In this document: positions 1 through 10,440 of the stretch, in pieces | Position numbering within the stretch: position 1 is the stretch's first letter | How the letters are laid out: each line of letters opens with the position of its first letter | Source of the DNA: Azorinus chamasolen | Lineage: Eukaryota; Mollusca; Bivalvia; Cardiida; Solecurtidae | Assembly (NCBI GenBank): GCA_963576725.1 | Contig: OY755251.1 | Coordinates: forward strand, 39,538,933 to 39,602,932 | Reading direction: 5' to 3' | DNA: 64,000 bases | Made by a program: the position numbers and the translations under genes | The notes under the pieces: model-generated | Databases searched by the model: none | The model's input: the letters and a program-made list of their open reading frames with translations, nothing else | What the model was told of the DNA's origin: nothing

Positions 1-118
1 GGCCCTGCCCTGCCCTGTGGGTGGTAAGTTTTCTATAGAAACATAGTGAAAACTTTGAAAACCTCCTCCTCTGATTGTCTGGTGAGCAATATCAGGGCCA
101 TCATGGCCCTCTTGTCAT
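1..118 (+). repeat. 3' end of a K2-type tandem cassette
   Basis: The CCCTG-rich stretch followed by TTTCTATAGAAACATAGTGA and AACTTTGAAAA matches the repeat unit of the array at 15575-17280. It ends in GGTGAGCAATATCAGGGCC and a GC-rich palindrome (AGGGCCATCATGGCCCT, 95-111) before CTTGTCATTA. This is the trailer that the larger array lacks. Only the last part of one unit lies inside the window. Confidence 0.6.
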
Positions 119-121
119 TAT

Positions 122-325
122 TTAACCCTTTTCTTTATAATAAACTCCTTTTCACCCATTTGAAAACAGAGAAGACCCAGATCAGATTGCCCCTAGAGAA
201 GCAGTCTGATCAGTGTCTGCTCTGTTTGCTATTGGAATTTGATAGATCTGTTTCTTTAGATTCTAAAATGGCTACAGTGTTCCATGTTCCATATTTCATT
301 ATACCCCTGCATACTTGTTTAAGGT
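122..325 (+). mobile_element. PH-A hairpin MITE, truncated
   Basis: Starts at TTAACCCTTTTC and contains an imperfect palindrome at 163-229 (AAACAGAGAAGACCCAGATC ... GTGTCTGCTCTGTTTGC). Then follow the PH-A diagnostic words GGAATTTGATAGATC and CTAAAATGGCTACA. The usual right end GGGTTAA is missing, so the copy is 3' degraded. A 93-codon open frame across it is a by-product of the repeat. Confidence 0.7.
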
Positions 326-586
326 AAGTGAAGTCAAGTCAAGTAATTTAATTAATATTTATTTAAAGTCAGAGGTTTACAATAACAGCCAGGGGGTATA
401 CTGGAATTACCCTGCCCAGCAGTCATTTGGGCGATCGGTAGGTCCGTCCGCATTTGAACATGGGTTGCTTTGATGGCACACTCCTCCCTCAGTTATTAAA
501 TTTATATTTGGTATACATCTACACATAATAACCATGGCACGAATAGTTAATGTGCAAGAAACAATTTATTAAAGAATAACTTCCAT
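326..586. other. AT-rich spacer, nothing recognised
   Basis: No gene-like frame, hairpin or tandem structure was seen here. Confidence 0.5.
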
Positions 587-694
587 TTAGCCGTTTCCCT
601 GTTGAATATTCATGTAAGAAATAATGACGCCAGGAATATTAATAAGATTATTTTCTATAATGGTTCATGAATATTCATGACTGTAAAGGGTTAA
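587..694 (+). mobile_element. PH-B MITE, internally deleted
   Basis: Left end TTAGCCGTTTCCCTGTTGAA plus AATATTCATGTAAG, right end GTAAAGGGTTAA. The central hairpin found in other copies is absent, so this is a deletion derivative held together by its termini. Confidence 0.65.
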
Positions 695-747
695 ACTGTA
701 GTACTGTAATTGTGACACATGTAATATGCATGGGTATCTGAGTTAAA

Positions 748-930
748 CAGGGCTCAAGCAAGAGGGTAATTTAGGAGAAAAAGTCTCCCTAACCCTGCAT
801 ACTTCTCCCTGTTTAGAGCTTAGGAAGAAGTTTTATTATGAAGAACACAGGGAGATACAAAATAAGGACCAAAACTTCTCCCTCAATACCACTAAACTTC
901 TCCCTGATGGAGAGCTCCAGCTTGAGTCCT
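748..930. repeat. Possible short inverted-repeat element
   Basis: CAGGGCTCAAGC near the left edge pairs with GCTTGAGTCCT at the right. CTTCTCCCT recurs three times inside. A CAGGG end would suit a hAT-type MITE, but I see no 8-bp target duplication, so this is tentative. Confidence 0.3.
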
Positions 931-1095
931 ATAAATCCTTTAGTATTTTATGCAGCATAGCAAACCAGTGAAAGTAGAACCAGATCAATGGATATTGAAG
1001 GGGCATGATTATGATATAATCAGAATCTTCATATTATGCTTAAAAATATGGAAGGGTAATGCTCATAAATTTGCATTCACAATCTGGCGTTTGCC

Positions 1096-1353
1096 TTAAC
1101 CCGGCCTGTTCGCCATTAATATTCATGTAAAAAGTAATGACATCAAATGATCATCAATATTAATTAGATAAATTGTTATAAAAGCACATAGACGCAGGAA
1201 ATTGTGATCATGGTAGAAGCTAGAATCATATCTGTATTATACATAAGCAAACAGCGCAGACCCTAATCAGACTGCTCCAATAGGAGTTGCCTGGTCTGAG
1301 TCTGCTCTATTTGCAAATGCGTAGAAAGGCATATTTATGGAAGAAAGTTTTAA
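1096..1353 (+). mobile_element. PH-B hairpin MITE
   Basis: Begins TTAACCCGGCC and has the PH-B body words ATTCATGTAAAAAGTAATG and ATGGTAGAAGCTAGAATC. The hairpin is at about 1245-1318 (centre CTCCAATAGGAG), followed by the diagnostic right flank AAATGCGTAGAAAGGC and a decayed TTTTAA end. A second copy of only the last ~45 bp follows at about 1400-1440, a small local duplication of the 3' end. Confidence 0.75.
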
Positions 1354-1652
1354 ATATTCTCTTGTCTGGTATAATATCTTATATTAATTAGTAGAACTTT
1401 AGGCATATTTATAGAAGAAAGGGTTAAGTGTTCTCTTTTCTGTCTTATTTGAATAGTCTGACATGAGGTACGTACTAATACAATATACCTGTTTTTCAGC
1501 TTTGGATGGGAATTCATCTGAGTGACCAATCAACCATGTTGATGGAAGATGCTGGATGAATTGATAAAAGGGACTACAGCTAATAATGCTCTGCCTATAG
1601 ATACAGGCTTACCTGTCCAAGGTAAGAATTCAGAATACAGCAAAAACCTATT

Positions 1653-1880
1653 TTAACCCTTTCCCTGTTTAATATTCATGTAAACAATAGCATTTATTAG
1701 CTGGCTGTTAAAAATGAACTCTGTACATATGATTGTTCAGTTTTGGTAGAAACACTAAAGTATGTTCTGCTATAATTTCATAAGCAAATAGTAGAACCTG
1801 ATCAGATGGCCCCTCTGGTGCTCCAGGGCTACCCTCTTTGCAAAGGCATGAACAAAAATTAATATGAGGGAAAGGGTTAA
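1653..1880 (+). mobile_element. PH-B hairpin MITE, complete
   Basis: Clean termini: TTAACCCTTTCCCTG at the left and GAGGGAAAGGGTTAA at the right, consistent with TTAA target duplication. The hairpin near 1786-1846 is decayed at its centre. TTAA-flanked CCCTTT ends resemble piggyBac-type non-autonomous elements; that class assignment is inferred. Confidence 0.8.
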
Positions 1881-1914
1881 ATGCCCTTAAAATGAAATCT
1901 ATTTCTGGGTCGTA

Positions 1915-2150
1915 ATTAGTCCTTTACTTTATGAATATTCATGTAACAAATAAAGATGTCATGGATAACTATTAGCTTAAATTTTATAATCATACATGAA
2001 CACATTATGGTTTGCCTATGGCAGACACTGTAGAATAGGATCTTTATAATTCAATATTATAAGTAAATAGAGCAGACCTCGATCAGATGGCTCCTACAGA
2101 AGCCATCTGATCTAGGTATACTCTTTTTGCAATGCCATACCACTTTACTT
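1915..2150 (+). mobile_element. PH-B MITE, degraded ends
   Basis: Contains ATGAATATTCATGTAAC, a body with a decayed GTAGAA word and a hairpin at about 2066-2138 (GATCAGATGGCTCC / GAAGCCATCTGATC). Terminal TTAACCC motifs are not preserved. Confidence 0.6.
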
Positions 2151-2151
2151 G

Positions 2152-3345
2152 ATAAAAACAATTATATTTGCAAATAGTAGACCCAGATCAGAAGCGTCAG
2201 TAGGAGCTGTATTTTGCTTATTGAGTGATATAGGTCAGATTCTACAATTTCTACCATGGCCAAAATGACCTGATCATGTGCAGGTGTAATTATTCTGCTT
2301 ATAAATATCACAGGGGGCCAATTCGTGGGTCTACATGGTCTAAAAGTTTTAAAAAAATATGATTGGGTCGATTAAGTGTCATATTTAATTATATACAAGG
2401 GATCTAACTACCCATTCGAAAATTTCACGACCGATTCTAAATAACGCCCGGTTTTTGACTACCAAAATAACCACTAATGTTTAGTACGAACGTGAAGCTG
2501 GGACATTGTACTTTTCAAATAATATAACTTTTGATACAGTCTGAATAAGCCGTAGCCAGTGCCGACGTGAAATTCCTACACAATACGCTGATTTTTCTTA
2601 GTCCGACAAGATCTCGCAACAACTTGACCTAGTTTCTACTTAGCCAGTCAAAAGGCACCTGTTGACCGAGTGATGGTGCCCTGCGTTCTCGCTCATGCTT
2701 ATAGGGCAAACAAGAAACACACACAGGGATGTTGCTATTGTAAAGGAAGCGGGTCACGTGACTCGTAGTAGCCTGACAGAGATTTAAATCTGCTAATTGC
2801 ACGAAAATTCGCCTGCATTTCGGATCTGCATCAGTGTCTGCAGAGAGCTTGAGAGGTAAACGATAGCGTTTTATCATATGTATTGATTGCACAATCGTTT
2901 TGTCTCGAGGCATCGCGATTATGGCCGTTTTACAGGGGGTCCAAGCGGTAAATCGTTGCGAGATCTCGTTCGAGTAAGCAAAATCAGCGTATTTTGTAGG
3001 AATTTCATGTCAGCAGTGGCTACGGCTTAGTCAGAATGTATCAAAAGTTATATTATTTGAAATGTACAATGTCCCAGCTTCACGTTCATACCAAATATTA
3101 GTGGTTATTCCATCTTGGCTGTCCAAAACTGGACGTTATTTCGAATCGGTTGTGAAATTTGCGAGTGGGTAGTTAGACCCCTTGTATATAATTAAATACG
3201 ACACTAAATCGACCCAATCATTTTTTTTTTAAACTTTTAGACCATGTAGACCCACGAAATGGCCTCCTGTGATAAATATTGATAGTAATGATTTCTTCAT
3301 GGATATTCATTAAGTAATGGGATAATCCTTTCAACACTAACTTAC
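2152..3345 (-). mobile_element. PH-B MITE (reverse) split by a foldback insertion
   Basis: The left piece (2152-2308) carries a half hairpin and TCTACAATTTCTACCATGGC, the reverse of the PH-B body. The right piece (3272-3345) carries AATGATTTCTTCATGGATA and TATTCATTAAG, the reverse of the PH-B left end. Together they make one element interrupted by the foldback at 2309-3271, which shows that the MITE is older than the foldback. Confidence 0.65.
2309..3271. mobile_element. 963-bp foldback DNA transposon with 8-bp TSD
   Basis: Both ends read CACAGG(G/A)GGCCA inward, and inverted-repeat arms of roughly 300 bp (2309-2620 and about 2950-3271) match with scattered differences. A perfect 8-bp duplication, ATAAATAT, flanks it (2301-2308 and 3272-3279). 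The middle ~330 bp is unique and has a 94-codon minus-strand frame (2629-2913) with no recognised motif. An 8-bp duplication is usual for hAT, P and some Merlin elements; no transposase is present, so the superfamily is open. Long arms could also be called foldback or MULE-like. Confidence 0.85.
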
Positions 3346-3401
3346 TTCATTCTGGACATATTGTGATTGACTGCAGTCCACCAATAAATGTTTTCATGTA
3401 T

Positions 3402-4240
3402 TTATTATACGGCCGTCTTTAGACGGGATGTATTATGTGAATGTAAACCCTTCGGTTGGCTGGCGGGTGGGCGGGTGGGCGGGCGTCTCAATTCGTTTCC
3501 GGACGATAACTTTAGTTCTGTATGATTGATCTTCATGAAACTTTACATGTGCATGGATATCAATGAGGGCAGGAACCCTATTGTTTATGGGCTTTACCAG
3601 ACCAGGGTCAAGGTCACTTTCTAAAATTAGATTGTTTTTCAGTAGTATTTTTCTGTTTCCGGACGATAACTTTAGTTCTGTGTGCTCGATCTTTATGAAA
3701 CTCCACATGTGCATTGATATTAGTGAGAGCAGAAACCCTATTGAATATGAGCTTTGCCTAACCAAGGTCAAGCTATTTTTGTCTAAAAATAGATTGTTTT
3801 TCAGTAGTATTATTTCGTTTTAGGAAGATAACTTAAGTTCTGCATGCCCGATCTTCATGAAACTCCACATGTGCATTGATATTAGTGAGAATAGGAACCT
3901 TATTTAACATCCATGGGCTTTGCCCGGCCAAGGTCAAGGTCATTTGTTTTCGAAAAAATAGATTGTTTTTCTGTAGAATATCCCATTTCTGGACTATAAC
4001 TTTAGTTCTGTATGTCTGATCTTCATGAAACTACACATGTGCATTGATATCAATGAGGACAGGAACTCTATTGAATATGGGCTCTGCCCGACCAAGGTCA
4101 AGGTCATTTTGTTCTAAAATATATTGTTTTTCTGTAGAATTTTCCAATTTCCTTTTGATCTGTATGTCCGATCTTCTGAACTTCACATGTGCATAAATAT
4201 CAGTATAGGCAGAAACCCTGGGCTATACCAGACTAAGGTT
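3402..4240 (+). repeat. K5 tandem cassette, ~160-168-bp units
   Basis: A leader with a small palindrome (CCGTCTTTAGACGG) and a GGCGGGTGGGCGGGTGGGCG tract precedes about 4.5 units. The word GATAACTTTAGTTCTG and its variants begin near 3505, 3665, 3827, 3995 and about 4150. Each unit also has CTTCATGAAACT, CACATGTGCAT and CCAAGGTCAAGGTCA or a close variant. A long A tract closes the array at about 4249-4265. Overlapping open frames on both strands here are repeat by-products. Confidence 0.8.
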
Positions 4241-4407
4241 AAGACTAATAAAAAAAAAAAAAAAATTGCCACCTGATATGGAGTAAGGGCCATTCAACTG
4301 AAGACATTTGACGGGCAATATTTTGTGACATTTTGGCACTCTTGTATATATACATCTATATATCTTTTCCAATCCAATAATTATTGGTCTAATTGTTGAT
4401 CCGAAAA

Positions 4408-4617
4408 TGTCCCTTTTACAAAACTTTTTCACCACTTTGCAAACAGGAAAGGTCTGAATCGGACAACTCCTGGAGGAATCGTCTGATTAGGGTCTACTGT
4501 TCTATTTGCTTGACTGAAATTATGATAGATCAGACTTTACTAAGTTCATATGCCTTTCAACAAATAAATATTCATGATGCTGTTACTTGTTACATGAATT
4601 TTAAGATGGAAAATATT
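4408..4617 (+). mobile_element. Degraded PH hairpin MITE
   Basis: CCCTTTTACAAAACTTTTTC leads into a hairpin (about 4440-4509: GCAAACAGGAAAGGTCTGAA ... GGGTCTACTGTTCTATTTGC), then AATAAATATTCATGATG and TACATGAA. Termini are not preserved. Confidence 0.5.
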
Positions 4618-4690
4618 AAACAGCTTGGATCCTCATGAGACACTGAGTACTCAACATCTCATTTGAATCCAAACCTTGTGCAAATGTGAT
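4618..4690. mobile_element. PH-C hairpin fragment
   Basis: AACAGCTTGGATCCTCATGA and GACACTGAGTACTCAACATC form the PH-C type palindrome (consensus centre GACGCCGAGTAACTCGGCGTC), ending in CAAACCTTGTGCAAATG. Confidence 0.5.
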
Positions 4691-5009
4691 CACAATGTGA
4701 GGTATAATGTAGAAGAGATGTGTTGTTTTATGTGAAACCTAGTGTTTGTCAAGTGGGCAGGCAAGTAGGCACTCTAAATTGAGCAGTTCCTATCCAATTG
4801 TCACAGAACTTGGTGCAAATATCTGCTGTCTTTGCATTGGATATAATCTAGATATGATTCTGCAGCTTAAATCTGCCGTGGCAAAAATATGTCTGAGTCC
4901 ATGTGCTATTATAACAATCAATTTATGGTAAAGCAGGGCTTGCCAAGGAATGGTTTCTTTCAAAATACATAAAATGCATGTATTTATAATTATTGAATAT
5001 AATGTTGGT

Positions 5010-5290
5010 GTTTTTATGCCTCCCAATGGTGGGCATATAGTAATCGCATAGTCTGTACTTCCATTCGTCCGTCTATCTGTCTGTCTCTCTGTTCTTCCAT
5101 CCATCCGCCCCAAATTTCGTGTCTCTTCTAAAACTTTTATCTGTGAATGGATTTCAAAATAACCAAGCACAAATGCTCACCACACATAGACGATATGTTG
5201 GCTCACATCCAACACCCTGGCCCATGGGTCAAAGGTCAAGGTCATCCTTCAGGGTCAAAGGTCAAGAGCATAGTGTTTTACAAACACGTC
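5010..5290 (+). repeat. K1 cassette, leader plus AGGTCA block
   Basis: Starts with the hairpin TATGCCTCCCAATGGTGGGCATA, written here as TATGCCTCCC and GGTGGGCATA, then TAGTAATCGCATAGTCTG and a GTCCGTC/TCTGTC tract. Next come CTGTGAATGGATTTC, CCACACATAGACGATATG, CCCATGGGTCAAAGGTCAAG and the trailer TAGTGTTTTACAAACACGTC. It is the same unit as the reverse-oriented blocks at 6000-6250 and beyond. Confidence 0.75.
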
Positions 5291-5299
5291 TTGTTCTGT

Positions 5300-5545
5300 T
5301 TTGATATTTCAACCTTTTCCCTAATATAAATGCTTCATGCCTTTGAAAACAGAGTAGACCCATATCAGATGACTTCTGTAAGAGATATAAAAGGACAATG
5401 TGATGATTAGGGGGACCAAATAGGGTTAGAAAGGATGAAACAGTGCTTAAGATGACCATCTTGAATTACTTATCAATGTTTAATATAATATGTAGTCCAA
5501 TAACTTCACATGATTATTGCTTGTTATTTGGAGATGTGTAGACAT
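5300..5545 (+). repeat. Composite spacer amplified with K1 (PH-A half plus GGGTTAG)
   Basis: CAACCTTTTCCCTAATATAA, GAAAACAGAGTAGACC and CATATCAGATGACTTCTG are the left half of a PH-A element. They are joined to GACCAAATAGGGTTAGAAAG, GAAACAGTGCTTA and GACCATCTTGAATTAC. The same composite recurs near 10845, 11450, 12625, 13830, 17395 and 18000, so it was copied together with K1. Most of the later copies contain GGGTTAGGGTTAG. Confidence 0.7.
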
Positions 5546-5552
5546 ATGTTTA

Positions 5553-5945
5553 TGCCCCCCAGATCAGATCTGGGGGCAAATTGTTTTTGCCCTGTCTGTC
5601 TGTGTTTGTCAGCAACTTTAACATTTGTTTTAACTGTTGAGCCAGTACAGATAGAGACTTGATATTTGGCATGCCTATGTATCTCATAAAGCCGCACATT
5701 TTGAGGGGTAACATGTCAAGGTCATCCTTCAAGGTCAGAGGTCAAATATATGGATCAAATCACCAACTTTAACATTGGCCATAACTTTTTGACCAGTAGA
5801 GATAGAGACTTGATATTTGGCATGCTTGTGTATCTCATGAGGTTGCACATCTTGAGGGGTGACATGCCAAGGTCAAGATCATCATACAAGGTCAGAGGTC
5901 AAATATATGAGGGGGCATAGTGTTTCACAAACACATCTTGTTGTT
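5553..5945 (+). repeat. K1 body with 151-bp subrepeats
   Basis: CCCCCCAGATCAGATCTGGGG opens the block as a hairpin, with TTTTTGCCCTGTCTGTC after it. Two subunits of GACTTGATATTTGGCATG (5656 and 5807) carry TCAAGGTCATCC and AAGGTCAGAGGTCAAATAT. The trailer GGGGGCATAGTGTTTCACAA closes it. Confidence 0.8.
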
Positions 5946-8900
5946 TTTAAAATGTTGCCATGGTAACCAAATGTGATCTCTAATTGGTAAAAATTTAGAT
6001 ATTGTTTGATTTTGCTGAAAATTGCTGTGATGGGGTATTTGGGTACGCCCCAGACCTTTGACCCTGAAGGATGACCTTGACCTTTGACCCATGGACTAGG
6101 GAGTTTAACGCCACACATTGTCTATGTGTGGTAAATATTTGTGCCAGGTTATTTTGAAATCCATTCACAGATAAAAAAAAATGATAGAAGCGAAACAAAA
6201 TTTGGGATGGACGGATCAAAAGACAGAGGGACGGACAGACAGAAGGATGGACAATGCAATTACTACATGAAAGGACGAAACAGTGCTTAGGGTGACCATC
6301 TTGAATTACTTATCAATGTTTAAAATAATATGTAGTCCAATAACTTCAAATGAACATTGCTTGTTATTTGGAGATGTGTAGAAAACTTTTTATGCCCCCC
6401 AGATCAGATCTGGGGGGGGCATATTGTTTTTGCCCTGTCTGTCTGTTTGTCTGTTTGTTTGTCAGAAACTTTAACATTGGTTATAACTTTTTAGCCAGTA
6501 CAGATAGAGACTTGCTATTTGGCATGCATATGTATCTCATAAAGCCGCACATTTTGAGGGGTGACATGTCAAGGTCAAGGTCATACTTCAGGGTTAGAGG
6601 TCAAATATATGGGTCAAATCACCGACTTTAACATTGGCCATAACTTTTGGACCAGTAGAGATAGAGACTTGATATTTGGCATGCTTGTGTATCTCATGAG
6701 GCTGCACATTTTGAGGTGTGACATGTCAAGGTCAAGGTCATCCAGGGTCAAAGGTCAAATTGTCTGTTTCTTTGTAACTTTAAGGGAACCTTAACATTGG
6801 TCTTAACTTTTGAGCCAGTACAGATAGAGACTTGATATTTGGCATGCATATGTATCTCATAAAGCCTCACATTTTGAGGGGTAACATGTCAAGGTCATCC
6901 TTCAAGGTCAGAGGTCAAATATATGGATCAAATCACCAACTTTAACATTGGCCATAACTTTTTGACCAGTAGAGATAGAGACTTGATATTTGGCATGCTT
7001 GTGTATCTCATGAGGCTGCACATCTTGAGGGGTGACATGCCAAGGTCAAGATCATCATACAAGGTCAGAGGTCAAATATATGAGGGGGCATAGTGTTTCA
7101 CAAACACATCTTGTTGTTTTTAAAATGTTGCCATGGTAACCAAATGTGATCTCTAATTGGTAAAAATTTAGATATTGTTTGATTTTGCTGAAAATTGCTG
7201 TGATGGGGTATTTGGGTACGCCCCAGACCTTTGACCCTGAAGGATGACCTTGACCTTTGACCCATGGACTAGGGAGTTTAACGCCACAAATTGTCTATGT
7301 GTGGTAAATATTTGTGCCAGGTTATTTTGAAATCCATTCACAGATAAAAAAAAATGATAGAAGCGAAACAAAATTTGGGATGGACGGATCAAAAGACAGA
7401 GGGACGGACAGACAGAAGGATGGACAATGCAATTACTACATGAAAGGACGAAACAGTGCTTAGGGTGACCATCTTGAATTACTTATCAATGTTTAAAATA
7501 ATATGTAGTCCAATAACTTCAAATGAACATTGCTTGTTATTTGGAGATGTGTAGAAAACTTTTTATGCCCCCCAGATCAGATCTGGGGGGGGGGGGGGGC
7601 ATATTGTTTTTGCCCTGTCTGTCTGTTTGTCTGTTTGTTTGTCAGAAACTTTAACATTGGTTATAACTTTTTAGCCAGTACAGATAGAGACTTGCTATTT
7701 GGCATGCATATGTATCTCATAAAGCCGCACATTTTGAGGGGTGAAAGGTCAAGGTCATACTTCAGGGTTAGAGGTCAAATATATGGGTCAAATCACCGAC
7801 TTTAACATTGGCCATAACTTTTGGACCAGTAGAGATAGAGACTTGATATTTGGCATGCTTGTGTATCTCATGAGGCTGCACATTTTGAGGTGTGACATGT
7901 CAAGGTCAAGGTCATCCAGGGTCAAAGGTCAAATTGTCTGTTTCTTTGTAACTTTAAGGGAACCTTAACATTGGTCTTAACTTTTGAGCCAGTACAGATA
8001 GAGACTTGATATTTGGCATGCATATGTATCTCATAAAGCCTCACATTTTGAGGGGTAACATGTCAAGGTCATCCTTCAAGGTCAGAGGTCAAATATATGG
8101 ATCAAATCACCAACTTTAACATTGGCCATAACTTTTTGACCAGTAGAGATAGAGACTTGATATTTGGCATGCTTGTGTATCTCATGAGGCTGCACATCTT
8201 GAGGGGTGACATGCCAAGGTCAAGATCATCATACAAGGTCAGAGGTCAAATATATGAGGGGGCATAGTGTTTCACAAACACATCTTGTTGTTTTTAAAAT
8301 GTTGCCATGGTAACCAAATGTGATCTCTAATTGGTAAAAATTTAGATATTGTTTGATTTTGCTGAAAATTGCTGTGATGGGGTATTTGGGTACGCCCCAG
8401 ACCTTTGACCCTGAAGGATGACCTTGACCTTTGACCCATGGACTAGGGAGTTTAACGCCACAAATTGTCTATGTGTGGTAAATATTTGTGCCAGGTTATT
8501 TTGAAATCCATTCACAGATAAAAAAAAGTGATAGAAGCGAAACAAAATTTGGGATGGACGGATCAAAAGACAGAGGGACGGACAGACAGAAGGATGGACA
8601 ATGCAATTACTACATGAAAGGACGAAACAGTGCTTAGGGTGACCATCTTGAATTACTTATCAATGTTTAAAATAATATGTAGTCCAATAACTTCAAATGA
8701 ACATTGCTTGTTATTTGGAGATGTGTAGAAAACTTTTTATGCCCCCCAGATCAGATCTGGGGGGGCATATTGTTTTTGCCCTGTCTGTCTGTTTGTCTGT
8801 TTGTTTGTCAGAAACTTTAACATTGGTTATAACTTTTTAGCCAGTACAGATAGAGACTTGCTATTTGGCATGCATATGTATCTCATAAAGCCGCACATTT

Positions 8901-10440
8901 TGAGGGGTAACATGTCAAGGTCAAGGTCATACTTCAGGGTCAGAGGTCAAATATATGGGTCAAATCACCGACTTTAACATTGGCCATAACTTTTGGACCA
9001 GTAGAGATAGAGACTTGATATTTGGCATGCTTGTGTATCTCATGAGGCTGCACATTTTGAGGTGTGACATGTCAAGGTCAAGGTCATCCAGGGTCAAAGG
9101 TCAAATTGTCTGTTTCTTTGTAACTTTAAGGGAACCTTAACATTGGTCTTAACTTTTGAGCCAGTACAGATAGAGACTTGATATTTGGCATGCATATGTA
9201 TCTCATAAAGCCTCACATTTTGAGGGGTAACATGTCAAGGTCATCCTTCAAGGTCAGAGGTCAAATATATGGATCAAATCACCAACTTTAACATTGGCCA
9301 TAACTTTTTGACCAGTAGAGATAGAGACTTGATATTTGGCATGCTTGTGTATCTCATGAGGCTGCACATCTTGAGGGGTGACATGCCAAGGTCAAGATCA
9401 TCATACAAGGTCAGAGGTCAAATATATGAGGGGGCATAGTGTTTCACAAACACATCTTGTTGTTTTTAAAATGTTGCCATGGTAACCAAATGTGATCTCT
9501 AATTGGTAAAAATTTAGATATTGTTTGATTTTGCTGAAAATTGCTGTGATGGGGTATTTGGGTACGCCCCAGACCTTTGACCCTGAAGGATGACCTTGAC
9601 CTTTGACCCATGGACAAGGGAGTTTAACGCCACAAATTGTCTATGTGTGGTAAATATTTGTGCCAGGTTATTTTGAAATCCATTCACAGATAAAAAAAAA
9701 GTGATAGAAGCGAAACAAAATTTGGGATGGACGGATCAAAAGACAGAGGGACGGACAGACAGAAGGATGGACAATGCAATTACTACATGAAAGGACGAAA
9801 CAGTGCTTAGGGTGACCATCTTGAATTACTTATCAATGTTTAAAATAATATGTAGTCCAATAACTTCAAATGAACATTGCTTGTTATTTGGAGATGTGTA
9901 GAAAACTTTTTATGCCCCCCAGATCAGATCTGGGGGGGCATATTGTTTTTGCCCTGTCTGTCTGTTTGTTTGTCAGAAACTTTAACATTGGTTATAACTT
10001 TTTAGCCAGTACAGATAGAGACTTGCTATTTGGCATGCATATGTATCTCATAAAGCCGCACATTTTGAGGGGTGACATGTCAAGGTCAAGGTCATACTTC
10101 AGGGTCAGAGGTCAAATATATGGGTCAAATCACCGACTTTAACATTGGCCATAACTTTTGGACCAGTAGAGATAGAGACTTGATATTTGGCATGCTTGTG
10201 TATCTCATGAGGCTGCACATTTTGAGATGTGACATGTCAAGGTCAAGGTCATCCAGGGTCAAAGGTCAAATTGTCTGTTTCTTTGTAACTTTAAGGGAAC
10301 CTTAACATTGGTCTTAACTTTTGAGCCAGTACAGATAGAGACTTGATATTTGGCATACATATGTATCTCATAAAGCCTCACATTTTGAGGGGTGACATGT
10401 CAAGGCCAAGGTCATCCTTCAAGGTCAGAGGTCAAATATA
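5946..10440. repeat. Four near-identical ~1.17-kb tandem units of K1
   Basis: The anchor GATATTGTTTGATTTTGCTG falls at about 5998, 7171, 8345 and 9517, a period of 1172-1174 bp; the next anchor (10532) comes after a unit shortened by about 160 bp. Each unit has a reverse-oriented half (GACCTTTGACCCTGAAGGAT, CCATTCACAGATAAAAAAAA, GGACGGACAGACAGAAGG) and a forward half with four GACTTG(A/C)TATTTGGCATG subunits. The copies differ mainly in the G-run after CAGATCAGATCT and at isolated bases, so amplification was recent. The short open frames repeated across the units have no known motif. Confidence 0.92.

Noticed and set aside
2629..2913. 94-codon frame in the foldback middle as a transposase
   Set aside because: It is too short and shows no DDE, HTH or zinc-finger motif; kept only as possible captured DNA.
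5995..10305. Families of repeated 61-93-codon frames
   Set aside because: They recur only because the 1.17-kb unit recurs; the translations are made of AGGTCA-type words and GACGGACAGAC tracts.
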